64,000 nucleotides of DNA from Carnobacterium_B sp045617425 (GTDB lineage: Bacteria > Bacillota > Bacilli > Lactobacillales > Carnobacteriaceae): contig NZ_JAZLIO010000015.1 of the NCBI RefSeq assembly GCF_045617425.1, forward strand, positions 62,001 to 126,000. Reading direction: 5' to 3'. The position numbers and the translations under genes were made by a program. Positions 1 through 8,687 of the stretch are shown one piece after another (the first letter of the stretch is position 1; every line of letters starts with the position of its first letter). Below the pieces are notes generated by a model, which did no database searches, was not told the origin of the DNA, and worked only from the letters and a program-made list of their open reading frames with translations.

Positions 1-1050
1 ATTAGAAATGAGCAATTTGATTTTATTGCTTTGTTGGCTACTTAAATGTACTTGAATGGTTCCCGGTTCTCGGACATATTTATTTGCATTATCCATTAAT
101 AGCGAACACAACTTATGAATCGACTCCACTTCTGCTTGAATAAATAAATCTGGTTGAATATCTAGAGCAATAGCAACCTTTTTTTGCTCACCAATAAGAA
201 CATAAGGTTCACATGTTTCGCGCAAGATTTTCGAAAAATTAACCGGTTCAATCTTAGGTTTATAGGACTCCTCTTCCATTTGTGTGAGTTGAATCATACT
301 TTCCATCAAACCATTTAAACGACGAATCTGTTTTCCAGTACTTTCTGTCCATTCATTCTCTCCGTTAAGCATTTGCTGCACATCATTATTAGCTGAAATA
401 ATAGCCAATGGCGTTTTTATCTCATGACCCATATCGGTAATAAATTGCTTTTGGCGATCAATACTTTCTTGAACAGGTTTCACAATTTTTTTTGAAAAAT
501 AAACTACCAACAAAAAAATGAGTGCTAAACTGATGAACCCAATGGATAATGAATTTTGAAAGAAGGTTCTCACCGTCTGCAGCTCCCGTTGGCTGTCAAC
601 AAACAGCAGCAAAAAAGTTCCATCCTCTTGCTCTACAACTCTATACCGAAAAACATCCACGTATCCTTTTGTATCATCTGAAGATAAGATATCCTCTGAA
701 TAAATCCTTCCTGTTTCAGAATTGACCGACCGTATTCGTGTTGTATCGATTTGAATGACTTGTCGATTGGAATTGGCAACAGCAGTAAAATAACGAGTTT
801 CAAAAGGGGTCTCTGCCGACACCGCTTGATTTGGCGGTAAGATTCTTGGTTCAATTCCCGGTTCTTGTTCTGTGAATTCCTCATCTGGAAATTCTCCGCC
901 ATTTTCAGTTAAAATACTCAAAATTTCATCTGCTCTTTCTGCTGCGTGGAAGTAATTTGTGGCGTTCAATGAAATTAATACGACAGACATTACCACAAAA
1001 ACAGTGCTCATAGTAACCAGTATAAATTTCTTTCTTAGCTTCTCAATCAT
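1..1050 (-). CDS. sensor histidine kinase (3' end beyond window)
   Basis: Membrane-bound kinase partner of the response regulator just upstream; about 350 codons are in the window and the C-terminus runs off position 1. A membrane segment lies at about residues 9-28, then an extracellular region of about 135 residues with an acidic stretch near 50-65, a second membrane segment at about 168-186, and a HisKA domain with H-box MGHEIKTPLAI (phospho-His about 209). The N-box LMDNANKY is visible close to the edge; the G-boxes are outside. The ATG overlaps the regulator's stop as ATGA, so the two are translationally coupled. The stimulus cannot be read from the sequence. The family call is secure, the subfamily is not. 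Confidence 0.9.
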   Translation of the reverse strand, partial: MIEKLRKKFILVTMSTVFVVMSVVLISLNATNYFHAAERADEILSILTENGGEFPDEEFTEQEPGIEPRILPPNQAVSAETPFETRYFTAVANSNRQVIQIDTTRIRSVNSETGRIYSEDILSSDDTKGYVDVFRYRVVEQEDGTFLLLFVDSQRELQTVRTFFQNSLSIGFISLALIFLLVVYFSKKIVKPVQESIDRQKQFITDMGHEIKTPLAIISANNDVQQMLNGENEWTESTGKQIRRLNGLMESMIQLTQMEEESYKPKIEPVNFSKILRETCEPYVLIGEQKKVAIALDIQPDLFIQAEVESIHKLCSLLMDNANKYVREPGTIQVHLSSQQSNKIKLLISN

Positions 1051-1721
1051 TTAATAACCTCCAGCGAATACCCCACACCACGAGTAGCAACTATTTTGAC
1101 ATGAACTTCTAGTTCCGCTAATTTTTTTCGCAAATTACTTAAATGTACCCAGATACTGTTCATTTCGATATCCGCATCCCAACCCCAGATACGTTCGATC
1201 ATTTGGTCGGCTGAAAAAATTTGTTTCGGATTTTCCATTAGTAATTGCAAAATTTGACATTCTTTGTTTGATAATTTTATTTCGTTTTGACCATTACTGA
1301 TACGCATACTATCTTTGTTCAATACTAAATCTTCAAATGATAAATTATTCGCTTGTAAAACTGTTTTTCGGCGTGTCATAGCACGTACACGTGCTAATAA
1401 CTCTCCCATTGCAAATGGTTTCGTCAAATAATCATCTGCTCCAAGATCCAGTCCGTTGATACGATCCTCGATAGCTGATTTTGCTGTCAAAAGCAAAATA
1501 GGCGTTTCTTTGCCTTCTTTTCGCAACTTTTCTAGAACTTCTAGCCCAGAGCGTTTAGGCATCATAATATCAAGAATAAGCCCATCGTATTCAGCTAAGG
1601 AAGCATATTCATAAGCGTCTTCTCCATCATGAACACTATCCACAGTATATCCTTGGTTTTCTAAAATCACTTGAATGGCACGAGCCAAATCCTGTTCATC
1701 TTCTGCCAACAAAAGGCGCAT
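1047..1721 (-). CDS. OmpR/PhoB-family response regulator
   Basis: DNA-binding response regulator of the adjoining kinase. The receiver domain spans residues 1-115, with acidic pocket AEDE (6-9), phospho-acceptor Asp51 in LILDIMMP and Lys101 in TKPF. A winged-helix output domain follows, with the ending IVATRGVGYSL typical of the family. The open frame extends 15 codons further upstream, but the start MRLLLAEDE at 1721 is preferred: GAGGAGG lies 8 bases before it and the receiver begins right there. The next gene overlaps by four bases (ATGA). Targets are unknown. Confidence 0.92.
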   Translation of the reverse strand: MRLLLAEDEQDLARAIQVILENQGYTVDSVHDGEDAYEYASLAEYDGLILDIMMPKRSGLEVLEKLRKEGKETPILLLTAKSAIEDRINGLDLGADDYLTKPFAMGELLARVRAMTRRKTVLQANNLSFEDLVLNKDSMRISNGQNEIKLSNKECQILQLLMENPKQIFSADQMIERIWGWDADIEMNSIWVHLSNLRKKLAELEVHVKIVATRGVGYSLEVIK

Positions 1722-1865
1722 GTCACAAAACCTCCTCAAAAACTTCTTTTGATTAGCATAGGCCACTCGATTAAGATGTGCAAGATAATTTGTATCGATA
1801 ACAACTGCTGCAAGGGCTCACTGAACACGCTAAGTCACTTATATACTTAGTTTTTTTTACTCTTC

Positions 1866-1894
1866 TTGTGAAAAATCAAAAGATACTATACTAT
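1866..1894 (+). promoter_or_regulatory. putative sigma-A promoter for the SAP-like gene
   Basis: TTGTGA, 17-base spacer, TACTAT, with an overlapping TATACT two bases upstream of the -10. It lies about 65 bases before the GTG start at 1958. Read by eye only. Confidence 0.45.
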
Positions 1895-1957
1895 TAATGT
1901 ATACAATTTGCTCTGTTTTTTGGAAAGAAAATAGACTAATGAAAAGGAGGTTTTTTT

Positions 1958-2560
1958 GTGAATACTACTAATGTCGACAAACAAAACAGCCATCTGGATT
2001 TGAGTGATCCAAAAGTTAAAGCTGCTTTTGAACTTTATCAAGATTATGCTGAAGTTCCTTATATTTCACCTGAACGTGATTTAGAGAAATGGTTAGCTGC
2101 AGTGTCTATTGGCTCTGAAAAGCTAGTACCAAAAAGAAATACGATTCGTTATGAAGAAGACATATTGCCTGGTCATTTAATTTTACTGTGGCGTATAAAT
2201 TTTGGAACATTTACAAATATGAGCGGATATCCAAAATACTTTGAGTACGATTATGGTATCAATGGTGCTCAAGCCTTAGATGAACTTCAAAAAAAAGGAT
2301 ATGCATACGAACTTTCTCCATCTGATTCGTTACCGTATCTGAATGCTGCACAACTAAAAGCTATTTTAAAACAATTTGACCTTACCGGCTATTCTAAACT
2401 AAAAAAACCAGAATTAATGAAACTTGCTACAGAACACTTAACGGATGAGCAACTTGGTCCTCATTTTAACATTAGAGGATATAAAATCACTCCAGTGGGA
2501 GAAGAACTTATACTGAAATATCCTGAACCTGTAGACCGCCATCCTAAAAAGAAATACTGA
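1958..2560 (+). CDS. SAP-like domain protein of unknown function
   Basis: A 200-residue soluble protein without signal peptide or membrane segment. The GTG start follows AAAGGAGG with 7 bases between. Residues about 131-162 (AAQLKAILKQFDLTGYSKLK and following) fit the SAP helix-extension-helix, a short fold often found in nucleic-acid-binding proteins. The N-terminal 125 residues are aromatic-rich and I do not recognise them; a YELSPSDSLPYL patch precedes the SAP part. The gene stands alone between the two-component pair and a shared terminator, transcribed away from both neighbours. A nucleic-acid role is inferred from the SAP part only. Confidence 0.7.
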   Translation: MNTTNVDKQNSHLDLSDPKVKAAFELYQDYAEVPYISPERDLEKWLAAVSIGSEKLVPKRNTIRYEEDILPGHLILLWRINFGTFTNMSGYPKYFEYDYGINGAQALDELQKKGYAYELSPSDSLPYLNAAQLKAILKQFDLTGYSKLKKPELMKLATEHLTDEQLGPHFNIRGYKITPVGEELILKYPEPVDRHPKKKY

Positions 2561-2572
2561 TTTAGCTAAGCA

Positions 2573-2606
2573 AAAAAACGGAGTAGAATGAACTACTCCG
2601 TTTTTT
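2573..2606. terminator. bidirectional intrinsic terminator
   Basis: Perfect 10-bp stem AACGGAGTAG/CTACTCCGTT with a 6-base loop, flanked by an A-run on the left and a T-run on the right. It can end both the plus-strand SAP-like gene and the minus-strand GGDEF gene. Confidence 0.9.
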
Positions 2607-2611
2607 GCGTT

Positions 2612-3709
2612 CTACTCACTTTCCAATGTTGCTCCAATTACTCTGTTTCTCCCTTGATTTTTGGCCTTGTATAAACAACGATCGGCTAACCGGAACAGAT
2701 TTTTCATATCTTTTTTTTGAGTAGAGGCAGCTAACCCAATCGATATAGTCATATTGATGCCAGCTCCATTTTCCAATAAAAATTCTTTACTTGCTACATT
2801 AGCTCTAACTTTTTCGGCAATTTTTTTTTGTTCAGTATACGGTAAGTTGTTTAAGATTAAACAGAATTCTTCCCCTCCAACACGGTAAACAAGTTCACTA
2901 TCTGGAGCTCCAACTTTTAAAATTGTAGCTAGCTGTCGTAAGATAAAATTACCATTTGCATGTCCATACTTATCATTTATGCATTTAAAATGATCAATAT
3001 CCAGCATCATGAAAGCTGTTGTTCGAACTGAATCATTTGCGGCAATCGATTGCCATTTTTTATTGAATTCCCTCATATTGTATAAACCAGTTAAGTAATC
3101 CATTTTTGCACGTTCTTGCTCTTTTAAAAATAAAGACCGCATTCTTATCAAATCTTCAATAAATAATGTAACAGCAATAACTACACTACTTGAAAGAAGC
3201 AATACGCTTAAGCAAATAAAAGTACTCAATAAAAGATTATCATATAAAAGAAATAAGTTCAGAGCAATAGTTGACACACAAATCGCATTAAGCATCAGTA
3301 AAATAGCATATCGGTTAAACCATTTCATTAGTTTTTTACACACATAAGGCAATACCAGACCAAGTACAATATATATTGACGCTGTTCGAATTGAACTAGG
3401 ATTGATTCCCCATAGTAAACGCAACACTGCCATCAATACAGCTATTGGAAAAGAAACTGAGCTGCCAAAATAATAAACCAGCAAAATTAAAATAACATGC
3501 CTGAAGTCTAAAATGACATTTTCAGGTAATTTTACTGAAAATAGCATTAAAAGAGAACTTGTCACCCCAGATAAACCAATCATCCAGAGCCTTTGACTTA
3601 AGCTAATCGTATATATTTTCTTTTTGGGAATCAGTTTAACCAATATATAGGATGCTGTAGTGAGAATCGAGATATTAGCAATAACATTTAAGAAAATAGA
3701 TGTCAGCAT
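2612..3709 (-). CDS. membrane diguanylate cyclase (GGDEF)
   Basis: Predicted to make cyclic di-GMP from two GTP. The N-terminal 190 residues hold about six membrane segments resembling the 5TM-5TMR_LYT sensor type. The GGDEF domain starts at MDYLTGLYN (203-211) and has the signature GGEEF at 278-282, so catalysis is likely. The RxxD inhibitory site normally placed just before the signature is absent (Pro269 and Glu272 occupy those positions), so product inhibition at that site is not expected. The start has AAGGAGG 6 bases upstream. The gene is last in a same-strand block after the EAL protein and the PilZ-containing synthase, which suggests it feeds that system. Membrane location is inferred. 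Confidence 0.88.
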   Translation of the reverse strand: MLTSIFLNVIANISILTTASYILVKLIPKKKIYTISLSQRLWMIGLSGVTSSLLMLFSVKLPENVILDFRHVILILLVYYFGSSVSFPIAVLMAVLRLLWGINPSSIRTASIYIVLGLVLPYVCKKLMKWFNRYAILLMLNAICVSTIALNLFLLYDNLLLSTFICLSVLLLSSSVVIAVTLFIEDLIRMRSLFLKEQERAKMDYLTGLYNMREFNKKWQSIAANDSVRTTAFMMLDIDHFKCINDKYGHANGNFILRQLATILKVGAPDSELVYRVGGEEFCLILNNLPYTEQKKIAEKVRANVASKEFLLENGAGINMTISIGLAASTQKKDMKNLFRLADRCLYKAKNQGRNRVIGATLESE

Positions 3710-3768
3710 GCAAACCTCCTTCCATCAGCCAGACACAGGAAATAATAACTACATAAATCAGTACTTTC

Positions 3769-4491
3769 TTAACAACACTTCTTTATCTTTTTTGAAGGTT
3801 TTCCAAAATAGTAGCCTTGTTGGATGAATATCCCTTGTTTTTTTAATCTGTCACTTGTCTCTTGATCTTCAATTCCTTCCACAATGAAATCAAGATGATA
3901 ATCTTCAGAAAAATGTTTCCAAGCAGTTAGGAACAGATTTAACGTCTCTTCATTTAAATCTTTTTTATCGCATTTTACAATCGAAAATTTAATTTGGTCT
4001 AGATAAGAAGTATATTTCAAAACCTCATCTAACGAATTTTTTCCCGAATCTACATCATCTAATGCGATGTAATATCCTTTTTCTTTGATTGATAAAAAAG
4101 CAGAATGAAGTTGCTGATCAACTGTTAAAGCACCCAAATTATTTATTGTATCAACAAACAATGGTGGTTCTTCTGTTACTTCGATTATCAATTGTTCAAC
4201 AAATTGTTGCATGTTTGTAAAAAAAATATGCGTTTCCGGGTAAAGTAATTGATTTGGTGCAAAATTAATAGCAAATTTTTCTGTGGGTGCTGAATGCAAT
4301 ACCTGCGTCATTTCATCTTGAAACCATTTCAAAAAATAGTAATGCTCTTCTTGATTTTTTAAAATATTAGCCATTTTCCCTACTGGATAATACGGATTTT
4401 GTTCTTTATTTCTTAACAATACCTCATATCCAACTACTCGATCGTGTCGTACATCGACTTTAGGTTGAAAGTACAATTGAAATTCATCCAT
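3769..4491 (-). CDS. EAL-domain c-di-GMP phosphodiesterase
   Basis: A stand-alone cytoplasmic EAL domain of 240 residues, predicted to open c-di-GMP to pGpG. The signature is EVL (23-25) in place of EAL, with catalytic Glu23 kept. Other expected acidic and metal or general-base positions are visible: Asn76 in INFAPN, Glu104 in IEVTEE, Asp145-Asp146 in ALDDVDSG, Lys168, Glu205 in VEGIED and Gln225 in QQGYYFG. Loop 6, usually DFGTGYSS, reads DVDSGKNS and is degenerate, so activity is probable but not certain. AGGGAGG precedes the start. A 59-base gap separates it from the GGDEF gene, so the cyclase/esterase pair may be co-transcribed. Confidence 0.85.
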   Translation of the reverse strand: MDEFQLYFQPKVDVRHDRVVGYEVLLRNKEQNPYYPVGKMANILKNQEEHYYFLKWFQDEMTQVLHSAPTEKFAINFAPNQLLYPETHIFFTNMQQFVEQLIIEVTEEPPLFVDTINNLGALTVDQQLHSAFLSIKEKGYYIALDDVDSGKNSLDEVLKYTSYLDQIKFSIVKCDKKDLNEETLNLFLTAWKHFSEDYHLDFIVEGIEDQETSDRLKKQGIFIQQGYYFGKPSKKIKKCC

Positions 4492-4635
4492 TTAAAGGCC
4501 TCCCTTACTACTATATTAAATCGGTCACTTCCATTAAAAGATAAGTCATACATCTATTTCTCATTTTACCATTTAACTAGAGAACGGCTTAGGTTTAAAT
4601 CATGGTTCATTCAATAATGACTACTTGGAAGTTAA

Positions 4636-6480
4636 TTAATTAGTGTAGTGAGTGAGCAATTCCTCAGAACTATATATCTTTTGCTCTATATTAATATTTA
4701 GTAATTTTTTAGTTAGTGCATTAAACGTATAGTGTTCATCAATTACTACTATATAATCATAATTAGACAACGTCGTTATAAACTCTTCATCCGAAATAAT
4801 AAAATTTTCAATCGCATCCACCTGGTTTGAGTATAAATAATATTTCCCTACATACTGCGTATAATAGTTGTCTATATTTTCTTTATCTGCACTTACTATC
4901 AGATAACTTGCATTGTTCAAATTTTGATTGTCCTTCGTAACACTTTTTACTAAATAAGGTATTTCATTTTCATAACTCTTATTCATAAACATCATACCAT
5001 TACTTTCAGATAAAACTAAACCTGTAGAAAAAAATAACAATAATATGGAACCGTATTGATAATATTTTTTTGTTTTGATAGTTTTATAAGATTTATGGTT
5101 TCGCATCGCTATATTTTGTTCATAGAGAAGCGAGTCCATTTCTTGTACAATCGTTATCGAGAAAATGCCTAAAGAAAAAATAACCATACTTGAAGCATAT
5201 CTTTCAAACCCGGCTAATACTAATGCTTCATCTATAGGCATAGAAAATAAAAACATTCCTAATATCCCTACATAATACAGAAGAATGATAGTATCCGTCA
5301 AAAGCAACATCTTGATCAGACTAGACTTTCTTTTAAAGATTACCCGAATGATGAGAAAAGATCCAATAAAAAGAATATTTATAAGTATGATTCCTTGAGT
5401 AGATAAACTATGCCAATCTGTAATAGTTGAACTAAACGATTGGACAATTTGACTGGTTATTTCGTTTGTCTTTTCCGCAAATATATCTTGATAAGACCCT
5501 ATGTTCACACTATGTTTAGACACTTCTTCTGTAAAGGTATTTTCCACATGTATATCCCAAAGTATAAAAGTAACCATAGAAAAAAGGATTGTTGAGCCAA
5601 TTCCTAATACATACATTAGTTTAGAATACTCTTTATTGAAGTGCTTTATACTTATATATATATAATAAATCAGTACAATCAGCACAAAAAACAATCCACT
5701 ATTTTTAACAACAGCTAATGTAGATAATAGTATAACCGTATGAATGGATGAAAGAAGAAAGTTTTTTCTCAACACATAAATACCTGAAATTGCAGCTAAT
5801 GCTAACAATGGCAACATAAAATCGACCAATAAGTTATTCATTCGAATGGCTATATTGAAATAATTAAATAGAGCTATAGTAAAAAATAAACTACTAGTCA
5901 TAAGAGACTTAGAAGAATCTCGTATAACAGCAAATAGAGAATACAGTGCGGCAACAATGAGGATAAATTGACCTAACAACATAACACCTTCATGATATCC
6001 TACAATTAGGGTGACATAATAAACGAACAGAGAAGATCCGATGGGATAAGATGTAAAACTTATAATCCCAGTTGCAGCAGTAGGTAGTGAAGCTTCTGTA
6101 ATAAGATATTTGACAATTAAGCCCCAGTGAGAAAAATTATCATAGTGAACCAAGTTTGATTGCACTAAAACAACAGAAATAATCAAAAAATAACCGAGCA
6201 TCCATATTCTAATCAGATCTAACGAAAAAAGCCTATTGATAACATAATCTTTATATTTAAAAAAATTATATCCAAAAAGAATCATTCCAATAAAGAACAT
6301 CACGAGTGCAGTGCTATATAAAAATCCTGTTAAAGAAGCAAAATACAAAACAAGTATATTCACACAAAAAACAACTACTAAGGACAACTTTGGTGGATAA
6401 TCAAACTTCCTTTCAATAGATAATCGATACCCATATGTTGACAAGCCAAAAAGAAACAAGCGTAATCCTATATTTATCAT
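4636..6480 (-). CDS. polytopic membrane protein, likely GT-C-fold glycosyltransferase
   Basis: A 614-residue protein with about 12 hydrophobic segments over residues 1-475 and a soluble, probably extracytoplasmic tail of about 130 residues. A loop after the third or fourth membrane segment reads HYDNFSHWG, which resembles the acidic first loop where GT-C enzymes place their catalytic Asp. I infer transfer of sugar from a lipid carrier onto the polymer made by the upstream synthase; no family name can be assigned by eye. The frame also allows a TTG five codons earlier, but ATG at 6480 overlaps the upstream stop as ATGA and has GGAG 9 bases before it. It is third and last in the exopolysaccharide operon. 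Confidence 0.65.
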   Translation of the reverse strand: MINIGLRLFLFGLSTYGYRLSIERKFDYPPKLSLVVVFCVNILVLYFASLTGFLYSTALVMFFIGMILFGYNFFKYKDYVINRLFSLDLIRIWMLGYFLIISVVLVQSNLVHYDNFSHWGLIVKYLITEASLPTAATGIISFTSYPIGSSLFVYYVTLIVGYHEGVMLLGQFILIVAALYSLFAVIRDSSKSLMTSSLFFTIALFNYFNIAIRMNNLLVDFMLPLLALAAISGIYVLRKNFLLSSIHTVILLSTLAVVKNSGLFFVLIVLIYYIYISIKHFNKEYSKLMYVLGIGSTILFSMVTFILWDIHVENTFTEEVSKHSVNIGSYQDIFAEKTNEITSQIVQSFSSTITDWHSLSTQGIILINILFIGSFLIIRVIFKRKSSLIKMLLLTDTIILLYYVGILGMFLFSMPIDEALVLAGFERYASSMVIFSLGIFSITIVQEMDSLLYEQNIAMRNHKSYKTIKTKKYYQYGSILLLFFSTGLVLSESNGMMFMNKSYENEIPYLVKSVTKDNQNLNNASYLIVSADKENIDNYYTQYVGKYYLYSNQVDAIENFIISDEEFITTLSNYDYIVVIDEHYTFNALTKKLLNINIEQKIYSSEELLTHYTN

Positions 6481-8687
6481 CCTTTGTTGCTCCAATCCTT
6501 CACTAAATCATGAAAAGAATTTTCCTCAATTAAGTCGTTTAGATTATCTACTAGATAAACATATTCACCAGTCGTCACATTAAATTCAGATAACGTAAGT
6601 TTAAATACTACCTTTTTGTATAGGAAATCTATTTTCTTTTGCATGATACCTACAACATTACTTTCTATCACCATTGTTTGAAAATCAAATTGTTTTACCT
6701 TTACAGGAGTATCCTGAATCTCTATACTTTCATTCATTGTAATAATTGGGAATTTAGCTATTTTTTGAGAAGTAACTGGTTTTTTTATTGAGAAATGTTG
6801 GATAAGATTATCTATTAAACCATCCAATGGCGATAGCCACACATCATGTTTCTTTGGCAAATATTGATTACTTCGATCATAGACTAACTGAAAATAGGCT
6901 TGTTTGTCATCTAGTGTTGGTTTTTCAATCCAAACTCCATATAACCAACCATCAGATTGTTCCATTACTCTAGCAATTTTCCCTCTCACCTCTACACTAT
7001 GCTGATCCGTTTGTATAGCAAAATTGAGCCAAACATCTGGTGGAAAATAAATAGGTTCTTCAGAAAAGAAGGAAAGTCCTTCTTCTGATATATTAGTTGT
7101 ATACAGAGAATACTCATGATTTAAATACGTTACTGTTAGAGCTTCTTTTGCATAAAATCTTTCAAATTTGCGATAAATTGGGCGACCTAAAGAAAATAAA
7201 ACAGCATACGAAAGATTAACAGTATGGTGTAGTAACCAAAATGTAATAACACTACCATACAATAATTCCGACCCGAACTTTCCATAGTTGAATTTGATTA
7301 AACCATAAAGAGAAAGAAGAAGCATAATAAGATGAGGCACGACATACAACAATTCATAACGTGACCTATTCACCGTTTTTTTAGTAACTTTGAATTTTTT
7401 TTCTGTAATCCCAATAGATTCTAAGAATACAGGTACCACTAAATAAGGAGCAAAGATAGTTTCTTGTATTTCTCCCCAACGCTGCGATCTGATTTCGCCC
7501 GAAACACTAGTCATAGCTCGTTGCAATAAAAAATAACCAGGCAACCAAAAACACATTAACACCCAAAAGTCAGTATCCACTACCCGAATATCGAACACTG
7601 TAAATAATATTGGAGCAAACACATAAAGAAGCCGCCTGAAAAATGACCACCAATACAAATAGCTATTCAAAAAAACCATTTTCTGATTCCAATTAAAATC
7701 CGGATTAGTTAATATACGCAAATTATATATACTACGAATGACCCCCCGTGCCCATCTTATACGTTGTTTTAAGACACTTTGAAAATCAGATGGGGTCAAA
7801 CCACTGGCCATAGGTTCAAGCGTTGAAATACTTCTATAGCCACAACTGTTTATCTTGGCACCCAATTGAAAATCTTCTGTAATCGTATTAGTAGGAAAGC
7901 CGCCAGCCACCTCAATCGCTTTCCTTAAAATCAATGTATTCGATCCTGTATATATAGCAGTATCATGTGCATTATTTAATACATTTACCTCTTTAGAAAA
8001 AAAATCTTGTTCATTAGCTATGGAGTTTTCTGAGAATAAATTATATTGAAAAATATCGGCATTATAAAAACTTTGTGGTGTTTGAATAAAGCCAATATGT
8101 TTACGATCTGGATCGTCTTTAGCTCTGAAATCTTCCATAAAGTAAGGAACAGTTTCCATTAAAAATTTCGAATAAGGAATCATGTCTGCATCGAACGTTG
8201 CTACTAAAGGAGAATTTGTTAACCTTAATGCATTATTCAAATTTCCCGACTTTGCATGTTTATTATTTTCAAAACCTGCGTATCCTACATTAAACTGTTT
8301 TGCTAATTCTTTTACTTCTTTTCTATTAGTATCATCAGACAAGTAAATATGAACTTTCGAAGGATCCGGGTATTCCATATGAACACAACCATTGACCGTT
8401 TTATATAATAATTCTACATCTTCATTGTGTGTGGCTATGATGACATCTACATGTGGATATTCTTCATTTTCTACTATCGGTTTTTCCAACATTTTTTCTT
8501 TACTCTTGCTCCAAATTAAAATAAATGCTGTGAAATTTGAAACAACTTCACTTATCCAAAGCGCTATACCAAAAATAAGTGCAAATAATGATCCCGATAA
8601 AGGCAAAGTAAAGAACAGTCTCCACACTAAGTAAATGACTGAAAATAAAACTGCTGCCAGATAAAGTATTTTTTTATTATCTTTCAT
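6477..8687 (-). CDS. BcsA-type processive glycosyltransferase with PilZ domain
   Basis: A membrane GT2 synthase of 736 residues predicted to polymerise and extrude an exopolysaccharide when c-di-GMP is bound. In order: two membrane helices (about 7-58), then the GT-A domain with DDT 118-120, DAD 166-168, TED 270-272 and QRIRW 308-312 (the D,D,D,QxxRW set). Next come further membrane helices and a gating loop FKVTKK at 432-437 matching the BcsA FxVTxK motif. A PilZ domain then carries RKFER (506-510, RxxxR) and NISEEG (532-537, [D/N]xSxxG). A tail of about 130 residues follows. It is coupled by ATGA overlaps to both operon neighbours. No BcsB-like partner is present. Listeria pss genes are the closest system I can name; polymer identity is unknown. 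Confidence 0.9.
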   Translation of the reverse strand: MKDNKKILYLAAVLFSVIYLVWRLFFTLPLSGSLFALIFGIALWISEVVSNFTAFILIWSKSKEKMLEKPIVENEEYPHVDVIIATHNEDVELLYKTVNGCVHMEYPDPSKVHIYLSDDTNRKEVKELAKQFNVGYAGFENNKHAKSGNLNNALRLTNSPLVATFDADMIPYSKFLMETVPYFMEDFRAKDDPDRKHIGFIQTPQSFYNADIFQYNLFSENSIANEQDFFSKEVNVLNNAHDTAIYTGSNTLILRKAIEVAGGFPTNTITEDFQLGAKINSCGYRSISTLEPMASGLTPSDFQSVLKQRIRWARGVIRSIYNLRILTNPDFNWNQKMVFLNSYLYWWSFFRRLLYVFAPILFTVFDIRVVDTDFWVLMCFWLPGYFLLQRAMTSVSGEIRSQRWGEIQETIFAPYLVVPVFLESIGITEKKFKVTKKTVNRSRYELLYVVPHLIMLLLSLYGLIKFNYGKFGSELLYGSVITFWLLHHTVNLSYAVLFSLGRPIYRKFERFYAKEALTVTYLNHEYSLYTTNISEEGLSFFSEEPIYFPPDVWLNFAIQTDQHSVEVRGKIARVMEQSDGWLYGVWIEKPTLDDKQAYFQLVYDRSNQYLPKKHDVWLSPLDGLIDNLIQHFSIKKPVTSQKIAKFPIITMNESIEIQDTPVKVKQFDFQTMVIESNVVGIMQKKIDFLYKKVVFKLTLSEFNVTTGEYVYLVDNLNDLIEENSFHDLVKDWSNKG

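Noticed and set aside
633..902. 89-codon minus-strand open frame
   Set aside because: It lies in another frame inside the histidine kinase gene, whose own frame has sensor, H-box and N-box motifs.
8392..8634. 80-codon plus-strand frame
   Set aside because: Antisense to the N-terminal part of the BcsA-like synthase; no ribosome site and low-complexity composition.
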